Source: Mycolicibacterium sarraceniae (GTDB taxonomy: Bacteria > Actinomycetota > Actinomycetes > Mycobacteriales > Mycobacteriaceae). Taken from it: a DNA stretch of 64,000 nucleotides. Position numbers and translations under genes: made by a program. Positions 1-8,072 of this stretch are shown here, piece by piece. Below the pieces are notes generated by a model. That model was given only the letters and a program-made list of their open reading frames with translations, was not told the origin of the DNA and searched no databases. The stretch spans positions 310,001 through 374,000 of the forward strand of contig NZ_AP022595.1 of assembly GCF_010731875.1 (NCBI RefSeq), written 5' to 3'. Position 1 is the first letter of the stretch. Each line of letters begins with the position of its first letter.

Positions 1-255
1 GAAGGTCAGGACCAGGCCGCCCAAACGTTGTGCAGAGTGGGCTCGGCACATGGCATCGAGTGCTCGGTGCTCGGCCTGCCCGGGCACCACGATTGGCTGT
101 TCGCTGCCCAGGCGTTCAACGCTGCACTGCAGTGGCTCGCCGGCCAGCTGAGAACCCCTGCTGTGCCAGCCATCCCGATGCCGGGCGCGCCGCCAGCCCT
201 ACCAGCCCCGGTCACTGCGGTGTCATCGCTCGCCGACCCACCGGCGGCCAAGTAG
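1..255 (+). CDS. C-terminal end of an esterase / alpha-beta hydrolase (5' end outside window)
   Basis: An open frame runs from base 1 to a TAG at 253-255 (84 residues), so the gene starts upstream. The tail contains GHHDWLFAAQAFNAALQWLAGQL, matching the catalytic-His end (G-x-H-D-W) of mycobacterial esterases of the FbpA/esterase-D type (PF00756 fold), followed by a Pro/Ala-rich tail. The histidine of HHDW would be the third member of a Ser-Asp/Glu-His triad; the nucleophile lies outside. Substrate and location (often secreted or envelope) cannot be read from this piece. Family call is from motif recall, moderately sure. Confidence 0.55.
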   Translation, partial: EGQDQAAQTLCRVGSAHGIECSVLGLPGHHDWLFAAQAFNAALQWLAGQLRTPAVPAIPMPGAPPALPAPVTAVSSLADPPAAK

Positions 256-379
256 GCCGGCCGGAATCCACGGAGAGAAACGCTGCAGTCAGATCTCGCA
301 CTGATTACGCAATGACGCTCATCGCCAGCGCGTAAGCCTTCCGCGAAAGGCTGCACGCGGTTAGTTAGCCTCGTGTTCG

Positions 380-445
380 AAAGTCCGCCCGAGAGCTTAG
401 ACTTCCTCGTAGGGTGTGCCGGGAAGTCTGGTCGGCGGTGTCGTT
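380..445 (+). ncRNA. Candidate ion-responsive leader RNA (nhaA-I / Li+ riboswitch-like) before the antiporter
   Basis: A compact fold lies about 40 bases upstream of the antiporter start. The outer stem pairs CCGCC (385-389) with GGCGG (434-438). The inner stem pairs AGACTTCC (399-406) with GGAAGTCT (422-429), closing a loop with CTCGTAGG and GCCGGGAA. This CUCGUAGG...CCGGGAA arrangement upstream of a Na+/H+ antiporter is what I recall of the nhaA-I motif, described as a lithium riboswitch. The stems are seen directly; the family assignment is from memory and needs a covariance-model search. Confidence 0.45.
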
Positions 446-482
446 GCCAACCGGTGGAAAGGCTTGGCGTGCTGGATGATCG

Positions 483-1958
483 GTGGCCCCCGTAGTGAAC
501 GACACTGCCCATTACGCGCTGATCATTTTATTCTCCAGTGCCGTCGGATTGGTTGCGGTGCTGGCGAACCGACTCACCGAGCGGGTAAAGATCCCGGTGG
601 CCCTGCTGGTACTGGTCGGCGCAGCGGTGGCCGTGAACGCGCAACCCGCGCTGCACGCACCGTCGACACAGACGGTGCAGCGAGTGATCACTCTCGCACT
701 GGTGTTGGTGTTGTTCGACGGCGGCATGCACATCGGCGGGTCGCGCTTCCGCTCGGCGATCGTCCCGATCCTGTCGATCGGTGTCGTCGGGACCTTCTTC
801 ACCGCCGCCGGTGGTGCGCTAGTGCTGCACTACGTGTGCGGGATCAGCTGGTACCTCGCGGTGCTGGTGGCCACCGCTGTCGCCCCCACGGATCCGGCCG
901 TGGTGTTCTCCGTGCTGGGTAAGCGCCAAATCGCGGGGCGCAGTGGCACCATCCTGGAGGGCGAGTCCGGCGCCAACGATCCGGTCGGCATCTCCCTGAT
1001 GGTCAGCCTGCTCGCCGCCGGTGGCCTCAGCGTCGCCGGCTTCGCCAGCGTGGGAACCGAGTTCGCACAGCAGATGGTGATCGGCGCGAGCGTTGGTGTC
1101 ATCGGCGGGCGCGCACTGCTCATCTTTATCCGCCGCGTACCGCTGCCCAGCGAGGGCATCTACCCCCTGCGAACGTTGGCCTGCAGCCTCATGCTCTACG
1201 GCGTCGCCACGCTGGCCCACGGGTCCGGATTCCTCGCCGTGTTCGTCGCCGGCATTGTGATCGGCGACGCCCGCGCGCCCTACCAGTCGGAAGTCAAACG
1301 ATTCCATGCCGCCATGGCCGGGCTCGCCGAAATCGTGGCCTTCGCAGTTCTCGGCTTAACCGTCGACCTGCACGTGCTTGCGCATCCCGACGTGTGGATT
1401 CCCGGACTGGTGCTCGCCATCGCCCTTACGATTGCGATCCGGCCGTTGGGGGTGGGGGTCTGCCTGATTCCGGTGCGGCTGAAGAACAATGAACGCGCCT
1501 TCATTCTGCTGGCGGGCCTCAAGGGCGCGGTGCCCATCCTGCTCGGCGAGTTCCTACGAGCCGCTCATGTCCCTGACGCCGAACGCCTCTACGGCATCGT
1601 GGTGGTCGTCGTCGCCTTCTCGGTGCTGGTACAGGGCAGCTCGGTACCCAGCCTTGCAAGTCTGCTGCGCCTGCCCATGCGCACCGTCGACCCCGAGCCC
1701 TGGGCAGTCGCCGTGCGACTGCGCGACGAACCGCACGGGGTCCACCGGCTCACCGTCGCCCCCGGATCGACAGCCGAGGGATGGACCATCGAAAGCCTCG
1801 GCGACCATGCCGGCGACATCTGGGTGAGCATGGTGGTCCGCACCAGCGGCCTGGTGCCCGTGCGCGCGGACACCGAACTGCACGCCGGCGACGAGGTCGT
1901 CATACTCGCCGTTCCCGAACTCCGCGAAACACTCACGGCTCTCTTCGTCCGCTCGTAA
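483..1958 (+). CDS. Cation:proton antiporter (CPA1, NhaP/CvrA-like) with C-terminal TrkA-C-like domain
   Basis: A 491-residue polytopic membrane protein that exchanges Na+ or K+ for H+. About 12 hydrophobic segments fill residues 10-390. They include GGMHIGG and the ion-path stretch AVAPTDPAVVFSVLG, followed by EGESGANDPVG, the typical ND-motif of NhaP proteins. Residues about 400-491 form a soluble regulatory domain (VRADTELHAGDEVVILA) like TrkA-C/RCK-C domains. The GTG at 483 is used here; another in-frame GTG at 495 gives a shorter N-terminus before the first helix. A structured leader just upstream (385-438) suggests ion-responsive control. Ion specificity is not resolvable by eye. Confidence 0.85.
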   Translation: MAPVVNDTAHYALIILFSSAVGLVAVLANRLTERVKIPVALLVLVGAAVAVNAQPALHAPSTQTVQRVITLALVLVLFDGGMHIGGSRFRSAIVPILSIGVVGTFFTAAGGALVLHYVCGISWYLAVLVATAVAPTDPAVVFSVLGKRQIAGRSGTILEGESGANDPVGISLMVSLLAAGGLSVAGFASVGTEFAQQMVIGASVGVIGGRALLIFIRRVPLPSEGIYPLRTLACSLMLYGVATLAHGSGFLAVFVAGIVIGDARAPYQSEVKRFHAAMAGLAEIVAFAVLGLTVDLHVLAHPDVWIPGLVLAIALTIAIRPLGVGVCLIPVRLKNNERAFILLAGLKGAVPILLGEFLRAAHVPDAERLYGIVVVVVAFSVLVQGSSVPSLASLLRLPMRTVDPEPWAVAVRLRDEPHGVHRLTVAPGSTAEGWTIESLGDHAGDIWVSMVVRTSGLVPVRADTELHAGDEVVILAVPELRETLTALFVRS

Positions 1959-2205
1959 GCCCGATTCTTCCGCTCGCAGGCCGCCGCGGCCCCCCTGTGG
2001 TCGGTGCCGGATCGGTCGGCCCTCTGCACTGCACAACCGCCATCCCGACGCGCGTTCGCCGACTCTTCGGCCGCCCCGCCTCATACCACGAAATGTCATA
2101 GCTGGATGCACCTCATCCCGGTGAACCGTAAAGAACGGCAAGGATTCCGTATAGATCGCGTGTGGACAAACGGCGAAGCCGTCCGTTCGGCGTAGACCTC
2201 GACAC

Positions 2206-2932
2206 ATGAACGACGCCCGCGGCCAGTCCGGTAACGAGCCAGTGCCCGAGGAGCAGCCGAGGTCCAGTTCGCAGCGGACCGCTCAAGATATGCAAGATAC
2301 GCGCGTGACACCGGCTGCTGACAGGACGCTGCGACCTTCGAGCCGGCTAACCAGAACACCTGTGCGGTGGCGGACTTGGGTGCTGGACGGCGAGCGCTCA
2401 TGGGGCTCGATCGACGTCCAGCCAGGTGAATGTGGCACCCTGCGGCACAGATTGGTGGTTTTCCCGCCGAGCATCACGGGGACTGAACGTCGCCTGCTGC
2501 GGCTGTCGCGGGCCTGGCCAGTGTGGGGTGCAGCGCTGTGGCTGATGTCGGAGGTCTGTCTGAGCAGTGCGCTACGGCCTTGGGCGGCGTTCGGCATCTC
2601 GACAATGGTCTATCTCGGGATAGAGGCGGCGCTCATCAGGAGAGTCGGAGCGCTACGTCCGCAGGCGCGGACGCTTTCAGCTGAGCCTGATCGCCGTTTA
2701 CCGCCTAGATCGGCGCTCCGCGCCGATCTAGGCAGAGACCAAAATCCTAGTCACCGCGCTCGCAAATGCGGACTCGATGCGCGCTGAAGGACAAACGAAA
2801 CGACCGACCACGAAGCCGCCTGGTGGCAGCTCTATGACCGACTCGGCCCCGACCATTCCCAGGCCCTCGACGAACAGCCGTCGATCTTACGCATTCTGTT
2901 GTTGGCCAAATTCAATTTCTCGTGCCGCTGAC
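2206..2932 (+). pseudogene. Decayed DUF6611-like hypothetical gene
   Basis: The open frame 2206-2787 starts with a polar 45-residue head. It then has a recognisable core (WGSIDVQPG, HRLVVFPPSITGTERRLLRL, WPVWGAALWL, then a membrane segment) that I associate with the mycobacterial DUF6611 family. Beyond about 2680 the family-like sequence continues in frame 2 (AETKILVTALANADSMRAEGQ) and then returns to frame 1 after the TGA at 2785-2787 (DHEAAWWQLYDRLGPD at about 2808-2855). Two compensating frame changes and a TAG inside a hairpin (2703-2733) therefore break the gene. The function of the family is unknown. The IS1380 element lies immediately downstream. Confidence 0.6.
2703..2733. repeat. Perfect 14-bp inverted repeat inside the decayed DUF6611-like gene
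   Basis: GCCTAGATCGGCGC (2703-2716), spacer TCC, then its exact reverse complement (2720-2733). The hairpin sits where the reading frame of the surrounding gene is lost and places a TAG in the frame that continues downstream. There is no U-tract, so it is not a classical terminator. It could be a footprint of an excised or inserted palindrome. Confidence 0.85.
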
Positions 2933-3029
2933 CTTTCCCGAAAACGGTCGTGCTGACCGTCGAGCACCTGAATGGCTAAGCCTCGATCCACCGATTGACT
3001 TGATGAGGGTTCGGGTGTCGGTATTAGAA

Positions 3030-3097
3030 AAGTGCCCTTTGAACTGGGATGATTGAAGTTCTTACACAAACAATCGGACCAACTCGGAAGGGCACTT
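3030..3097 (+). promoter_or_regulatory. Inverted repeat burying the transposase ribosome-binding site (copy 1)
   Basis: AAGTGCCCTT at 3030-3039 is the exact reverse complement of AAGGGCACTT at 3088-3097. The downstream arm overlaps the Shine-Dalgarno GGAAGGG (3086-3092) just before the GTG start at 3101. A transcript entering from outside would fold and hide the RBS, while one initiated inside the element after 3039 would not. The repeat is seen directly; the regulatory role is inferred by analogy with other insertion sequences. Confidence 0.6.
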
Positions 3098-3100
3098 CGA

Positions 3101-4505
3101 GTGCAAGTTTCCCATAGGTTCGCCGCCGAGTCTGCGGTGTTCGATGAAGAGCATCTCGTGTCGTGCGCCGGGCTGGTGCCGGTGATGACGCTGGCCGCTC
3201 AAACCGGGCTGTCAGAGTTGTTGGAGCGCAAGATCGCGTTCATCGGCGAGTGGATCAAATCCGGTGCGGCCAATCCGTCACCGAAGCTGACCACGCTGAT
3301 CGCCGGGATGTGCGCTGGCGCGGACAGTATCGACGACCTCGATATTGTGCGTGCCGGTGGGATGAAGACCCTGTTCGGGGATGTGTATGCACCCTCGACG
3401 GTGGGAACCCTGTTGCGGGAGTTCACCTTCGGTCATGCACGGCAACTCGAATCGGTCCTGCGTGAACACCTGGGGGCTCTGTGTCAGCGGGTGCCACTGT
3501 TGCCTGGGGCCGATGAGCGGGCCTTCATCGACATCGACTCCCTGCTGCACCCGGTGTATGGACACGCCAAGCAGGGCGCCTCCTACGGGCACACCACGAT
3601 CGCCGGCACGCAGAATCCTGCGCAAAGGACTCTCGCCATTGATCACCACGATCAGCACCGACCACAGCGCCCCGGTGATCACCGGTGCCCGGCTGCGGGC
3701 CGGCAGAGCGAACTCCGGGCGGGGCGCGGCGTCCATGATCGCCCACGCCGTGGTGACCGCGCGTGCCGCCGGAGTCGGTGGTCAGATCCTGGTGCGCGCA
3801 GACTCGGCCTACGGCAACAGCACCGTGGTGGCGGCCCGCCAACGGGCCGGGGCCCGGTTCTCGCTGGTGCTGACCAAAACCCGGGCTGTGACGGCAGCCA
3901 TCGACACCATCGCCGATGATGCGTGGAGGCCGGTCAACTACCCCGGCGCGGTGCGTGACCCCGATACCGGGGACTGGATCTGCGATGCCGAGGTCGCTGA
4001 AACCACCTACACCGCTTTCGGTTCCACCGATCACCCGATGACTGCCCGGTTGATCGTGCGCCGCGTCAAAGACGCCCGCTACCGTGACGCCCTGTTCCCG
4101 GTGTGGCGCTATCACCCGTTCTTCACCGACACCGACGAACCCATCGACGCCGCCGATATCACCCACCGCCGCCACGCCATCATCGAAACCGTGTTCGCCG
4201 ACCTCATCGACGGCCCACTGGCCCACATCCCCTCCGGGCGCTTCGACGCCAACAGCGCCTGGATCCTGTGCGCCGCGATCGCCCACAACCTGCTGCGCGC
4301 CACCGGCGTCCTGGCCGGCGGCACCAACGCCGCCGCCCGCGGCACCACCCTGCGCCGCAAGATCATCAACATCGCGGCCCGACTGGCACGGCCGCAACGC
4401 CGACCCATCCTGCACCTACCAGCCCACTGGCCCTGGGTCGATCACTGGCTCACCCTGTGGCCCAACACCACCGGCCACAGCCCGCCAGCCACCACGACCT
4501 TTTGA
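3101..4505 (+). pseudogene. IS1380-family transposase, frameshifted
   Basis: A DDE transposase of about 468 residues, split over two frames. Frame 2 starts at the GTG at 3101 (VQVSHRFAAES) and runs through FIDIDSLLHPVYGHAKQGASYGHT. Frame 3 continues from about 3615 (ILRKGLSPLITTIS, VRADSAYGNS, HRRHAIIETVFADLIDG, NSAWILCAAIAHNLLR) to the stop at 4503-4505. Comparison with copy 2, which is open at this point, shows one extra A near 3613 (CAGAATCC instead of CAGATCC). IS1380 elements normally use one continuous frame, so this is probably a broken transposase, unless the extra base is an assembly error. Confidence 0.85.
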
Positions 4506-4639
4506 CCACCCGCCGAAAGGCCCGACCGAACAACACAGGAAAAGCTGGGCAGACCAGCAGATACCCCCTGCCGGCAACAGCAACCACGATCAAAACTCAA
4601 CCCCACCACCACTACCAACGAACATCGGTGGATCGAGGC

Positions 4640-5440
4640 TTAGACCTCAGGGGCGAACGTCGGCAGCGCCTTGCCGGACTTCCAGTACGTCAGCAACGAG
4701 GCCGCCAGATCGCGATAAGCCGTGCCGCCCTTGCTCTTTCGGCCAGCCAGCACCGACGATCCGGACGCACTGGCCTCGGCAAAGCGCACGGTCCGCGGGA
4801 TCGGCGGAGCCAGCACCGGCAGGTCGTAGCGGTCGGCGACGTCGAGCAGCACGTCGCGGCTGTGGGTGGTGCGCGAGTCGTAGAGCGTGGGCAGCGCGCC
4901 CAGCAACTTGAGGTTCGGGTTGGTGATCTGCTGCACGTCGTCGACCGTGCGCAGAAACTGGCCCACACCACGATGGGCCAGGGTCTCGCATTGCAGCGGC
5001 ACGATCACCTCGTCGGCCGCGGTCAGCCCGTTGAGGGTGAGCACGCCCAGCGAGGGCGGACAGTCGATGATCACCACGTCAAACTGGTCCAGCTTGGCCA
5101 GTGCGCGCTTCAGGGCGTACTCGCGCCCAGCTCGCATCAGCAGCATGGCCTCGGCACCGGCCAGATCGATATTGGCCGGCAACAGCGTCATGCCTTCGGC
5201 CGTGTCCACCAGGGCGGCGCTGGGCTCGACGTCGCCGAGCAGCACCTCGTGCACCGACACCGGCAGCTTGTCCGGGTCGGTACCCAGCGAGAACGTCAGA
5301 CAGCCCTGCGGGTCGAGGTCGATGAGCAAGACTCGCTTGCCCGCATCTACGAAAGCCGCACCCAGAGACGCGACCGTGGTCGTTTTGGCTACCCCACCCT
5401 TTTGGTTGGCAACCGCCAATACTCGGGTCACAGTGACCAT
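4640..5440 (-). CDS. ParA/Soj-family ATPase (Rv3213c-like)
   Basis: A 266-residue deviant Walker-type ATPase. Residues 6-20 carry the ParA P-loop NQKGGVAKTTT with the signature lysine, followed by LLIDLDPQG and IIDCPPSLGVLTLNGL. The segment VIVPLQCETLAHRGVGQFLRTV and the Arg-rich C-terminal half fit chromosome-partitioning Soj proteins. No parB lies beside it, so it is the orphan Soj paralogue found at this place in mycobacteria rather than the oriC ParA. Its stop codon is built from the border pentamer of IS1380 copy 1. It is divergent from the phosphatase gene, with 64 bp between. Confidence 0.88.
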   Translation of the reverse strand: MVTVTRVLAVANQKGGVAKTTTVASLGAAFVDAGKRVLLIDLDPQGCLTFSLGTDPDKLPVSVHEVLLGDVEPSAALVDTAEGMTLLPANIDLAGAEAMLLMRAGREYALKRALAKLDQFDVVIIDCPPSLGVLTLNGLTAADEVIVPLQCETLAHRGVGQFLRTVDDVQQITNPNLKLLGALPTLYDSRTTHSRDVLLDVADRYDLPVLAPPIPRTVRFAEASASGSSVLAGRKSKGGTAYRDLAASLLTYWKSGKALPTFAPEV

Positions 5441-5504
5441 CCTTGCAGGTTCTGAGCAGTTCCGTCCCGGCTGCCACGGCGCGCCTGGTCATCGGGCAGA
5501 ATCA

Positions 5505-6119
5505 GTGAGCGTGAGCGTCGGCACCCACCGGTTGGTCCTGTTTCGGCACGGCGAAACCGAATGGTCCAAGAGCGGACAACACACCAGCACCACCGACCTC
5601 GACCTCACCGAGTATGGGCGCGAGCAGGCCAAGCTGGCCGCCCAGACCCTCGATCACCTCGCGTTGGTCAACCCATTGGTGATCAGCAGCCCGCGTAAGC
5701 GTGCGCTGGCCACCGCCGAGCTCGCCGGCCTCACCGTCGACCAGGTGTCCCCCCTGCTCGCCGAGTGGAACTACGGCGACTACGAGGGCCGGACCACCCA
5801 CGACATCCGCACCAATACCCCGGGCTGGCTGCTGTGGACCTCCGGCTGCCCCGGCGGCGAAAGCGTCGACCAGGTCAGCATGCGCGCCGACCAGGCGGTG
5901 TCCTACGCGCTGGAGAACATGGTTGAGCGCGACGTGGTGTTCGTGGGCCACGGCCATTTCTCGCGCTCGGTGGTCACCCGCTGGGTGGAGCAGCCGTTGC
6001 GCGAAGGCGCCCGCTACGGATTCGGCCCGGCCTCGGTCGCGATCTGCGGTTTCGAATACGGCTTGCGGCAGCTCTCGGCGCTGGGGTTGACCAGCCATGT
6101 GCCGGTCACCGGGACGTGA
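5505..6119 (+). CDS. gpm2: Histidine phosphatase family protein (Gpm2, Rv3214-like)
   Basis: A 204-residue member of the phosphoglycerate-mutase-like superfamily. LFRHGETEWS near residue 10 holds the phospho-accepting His, SSPRKRALATAEL the second Arg, EWNYGDYEG the Glu, and VVFVGHGHFSR the second His. The M. tuberculosis homologue behaves as an acid phosphatase rather than a mutase. The start is GTG at 5505; a second in-frame GTG at 5511 is equally possible. The TGA overlaps the GTG of the next gene (6116), so it is translationally coupled to the isochorismate synthase. Confidence 0.85.
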   Translation: MSVSVGTHRLVLFRHGETEWSKSGQHTSTTDLDLTEYGREQAKLAAQTLDHLALVNPLVISSPRKRALATAELAGLTVDQVSPLLAEWNYGDYEGRTTHDIRTNTPGWLLWTSGCPGGESVDQVSMRADQAVSYALENMVERDVVFVGHGHFSRSVVTRWVEQPLREGARYGFGPASVAICGFEYGLRQLSALGLTSHVPVTGT

Positions 6120-7210
6120 TGGCGCAGCCTTCTTTTGTCCTGAGCGGGCCGGCCGGGACGGTCGTCGCCGAGGGGATCCGAACGGGGTACGACAACGTGG
6201 CCACGGCCGCGGCCGCCCTAGCCGAGGGGTCGGCCGACGTGGTGGTCGGCGCACTGCCGTTCGATATCAGGGGTAAGGCGGCGCTGCTGTCGCCGGCATC
6301 GGTGGCCTTCACCGATGCATTGCCAGCGTGGCCGGCGACGACGCTGCCCGCGGTTCGGATCGCCGCGACAGTGCCCTCCCCCGTGGAGCACCGCGCCCGC
6401 ATCCGCACCGCATTGGATCACCTCACCGAGCCCGAAAGTTCCTTGCAGAAGGTCGTTTTGGCCCGCGCACTGCGCCTTATCGCCGACGGCCCGCTCGACG
6501 AGCGAGCGATTCTGCACCGGCTGGCCGTCGACGCGGAGGCATGCGTGTACCTAGCCGATCTCTCCCCGGCCGGCGGCGACTACACCGGAACCGCGTTGGT
6601 GGGCGCCAGCCCCGAGTTGCTGGTGGCCCGCTCCGGGGAGCTGGTGACCTGCCAGCCGTTCGCCGGGTCGGCACCGCGCTCGGCCGACCCGCAGCTCGAC
6701 GCCGCCAACGGCGCCGCCCTGGCCGAGTCCGGCAAGAATCGGCACGAGCACCAGCTGGTCGTCGACACCATGCGTGCCGCGCTGGAGCCGCTGTGCACCG
6801 ACCTCGACGTGGCGGTCGAACCGCAGCTGAGCCACACGGCCGCCCTGTGGCATCTGTCCACCCCGATTCGCGGCCGCCTGCGCGATACCTCTTTCACCGC
6901 AATCGATTTGGCGCTGGCCCTGCATCCAACCCCGGCGGTGGGGGGGGTGCCGACGCAGGACGCGGTCGATCTGATCGCGGAACTGGAAGGCAACCGCGGC
7001 TTCTACGCCGGCGCGGTGGGCTGGTGCGATACCCGCGGCGACGGTCGCTGGGTGGTCGCGATCCGCGGCGCACAACTGTCCGCTGACCGGCGCGGGGTGC
7101 TCGCCCAGGCCGGCGGCGGTATCGTCGCCGAATCCGATCCCGATGACGAGGTCGCAGAAACCACAACAAAATTCAGGACAATCCTGTCGGCACTGGGAGT
7201 GCAGCAATGA
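6116..7210 (+). CDS. entC: Isochorismate synthase (EntC/MenF type, Rv3215-like)
   Basis: A 364-residue chorismate-binding enzyme converting chorismate to isochorismate, for menaquinone or siderophore/salicylate chemistry. Characteristic blocks are SLQKVVLARAL, GASPELLVARSGELVTCQPFAGSAPR, ESGKNRHEHQLVVDTMRAAL (the ESxKNxxEH signature), ALHPTPAVGG and the Mg2+-binding region AQAGGGIVAESDPDDEVAET. The start is GTG at 6116, with ATG at 6119 an alternative; both overlap the upstream stop. Its own TGA overlaps the ATG of the GNAT gene, giving a three-gene coupled operon. Confidence 0.87.
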   Translation: MMAQPSFVLSGPAGTVVAEGIRTGYDNVATAAAALAEGSADVVVGALPFDIRGKAALLSPASVAFTDALPAWPATTLPAVRIAATVPSPVEHRARIRTALDHLTEPESSLQKVVLARALRLIADGPLDERAILHRLAVDAEACVYLADLSPAGGDYTGTALVGASPELLVARSGELVTCQPFAGSAPRSADPQLDAANGAALAESGKNRHEHQLVVDTMRAALEPLCTDLDVAVEPQLSHTAALWHLSTPIRGRLRDTSFTAIDLALALHPTPAVGGVPTQDAVDLIAELEGNRGFYAGAVGWCDTRGDGRWVVAIRGAQLSADRRGVLAQAGGGIVAESDPDDEVAETTTKFRTILSALGVQQ

Positions 7211-7686
7211 CCGAGATCCGTCTGGCCCGCCCCGGGGACGAGGCCGATATCGTCACCATGATCCGCGAGCTCGCGGACTTCGAACACGCGTTAGACCAGT
7301 GCACGGTGACCGAAAGCCAGATCACGGCGGCACTTTTCACCGAAAACCCGGTGGGTTTCTGCTATGTCGCGGAGATCGACAGCGAAGCCGCCGCGGTAGC
7401 GCTGTGGTTTCGCACCTTCTCCACGTGGGACGGGGTGGCCGGAATCTACTTGGAGGACTTGTTCGTTCGCGACAAATTCCGCAGGCGCGGGCTGGCTCGG
7501 ACGCTGCTGGCGACCCTGGCTCGCGAATGCGTCGACAACGGCTACACCCGTCTGGCGTGGGAGGTGCTCGACTGGAACGTCGACGCCATCGCGCTGTATG
7601 ACGCCGTCGGTGGCAAGCAGATGTCGGAGTGGATCAACTACCGGGTCAGCGGCCCGGAGCTGGACTTGCTGGCCGCCGAGGCCTAA
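7207..7686 (+). CDS. GNAT family N-acetyltransferase (Rv3216-like)
   Basis: A 159-residue single-domain acetyltransferase using acetyl-CoA. The order VAEID, IYLEDLFVRDKFRRRGLARTLL (motif A with RxxGLA) and EVLDWNVDAIALYDAVGG is the pattern of the spermidine/thialysine (SSAT-like) branch, so a small amine may be the acceptor. It overlaps entC by ATGA. Its end overlaps the 3' end of the convergent membrane-protein gene by four bases. Confidence 0.8.
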   Translation: MTEIRLARPGDEADIVTMIRELADFEHALDQCTVTESQITAALFTENPVGFCYVAEIDSEAAAVALWFRTFSTWDGVAGIYLEDLFVRDKFRRRGLARTLLATLARECVDNGYTRLAWEVLDWNVDAIALYDAVGGKQMSEWINYRVSGPELDLLAAEA

Positions 7687-8072
7687 TCCTGCGCCCCCGA
7701 CGCCCAGCGCAGCGCCGGCGGGCTGAACAACAGCACCAGCACCGCGATGGCCACCCCGCCGAGCGCGACCGCATATACCGGCTGGTGTGCGGCAACGATG
7801 TACCAGGCGACCGGCACCAGCAGCAGGTTCGCGAAGATCGCGATACCCCTGCCCCACCGGCGCCCGGTGATCAGGCCCCAGCCTGCGGCCAACACCGCAG
7901 CGCCCATCACGGCGAACCAGCCGGCCGTGCCGTACCCGTTGACGATGTGTTGGTCGGCGCCGGAGAGCGCGCGCACCACCAGGACCACGGCCACGACGAG
8001 TGCCACGACACCCTCGGCGGCCGCCACGAAACCCGCGTAGCGGACCACAGGCGGGAGAGCAGGTTGGGTCAC
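7683..8072 (-). CDS. Four-helix integral membrane protein (Rv3217c-like)
   Basis: About 129 residues with four hydrophobic segments: the N-terminal VVALVVAVVLVV, then AGWFAVMGAAVLAAGWGLI, IAIFANLLLVPVAWYIVA and VYAVALGGVAIAVLVLLF. The GTG at 8072 is chosen because it overlaps the TGA of the upstream acyltransferase gene (GTGA), implying translational coupling; the longer frame back to 8150 has no support. No catalytic motif is visible. Conserved in mycobacteria, function unknown. Confidence 0.75.
   Translation of the reverse strand: MTQPALPPVVRYAGFVAAAEGVVALVVAVVLVVRALSGADQHIVNGYGTAGWFAVMGAAVLAAGWGLITGRRWGRGIAIFANLLLVPVAWYIVAAHQPVYAVALGGVAIAVLVLLFSPPALRWASGAQD

Larger units (their letters stand above)
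2981..4638 (+). mobile_element. IS1380-family insertion sequence, copy 1
   Basis: The ends are CCTCGATCCACCGAT and its inverted complement, at 2981-2995 and 4624-4638. The bordering pentamers are CTAAG on the left (2976-2980) and CTTAG on the right (4639-4643), so together with the flanks the inverted match is 20 bp. The length of 1658 bp fits the family. It encodes one frameshifted transposase. The right end abuts the stop codon of the Soj-like gene, whose TAA is formed by bases 4640-4642 of the border pentamer. It is related to, but clearly diverged from, copy 2 at 38959-40615. Confidence 0.85.

Noticed and set aside
1959..2205. A small gene between the antiporter and the DUF6611-like gene
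   Set aside because: Only short frames without a ribosome-binding site or conserved sequence; treated as intergenic.
3525..4415. A 296-residue minus-strand frame inside IS1380 copy 1
   Set aside because: Gly/Val/Asp-rich shadow of the transposase; the plus strand has the real DDE protein.
3101..4505. Programmed -1/+1 frameshift producing the IS1380 transposase
   Set aside because: There is no slippery heptamer at the break, the family uses one frame, and copy 2 breaks at different positions.
4103..5455. A 450-residue plus-strand open frame spanning the IS end and the Soj gene
   Set aside because: His/Arg/Pro-rich composition typical of an antisense frame; the minus-strand ATPase has clear motifs.
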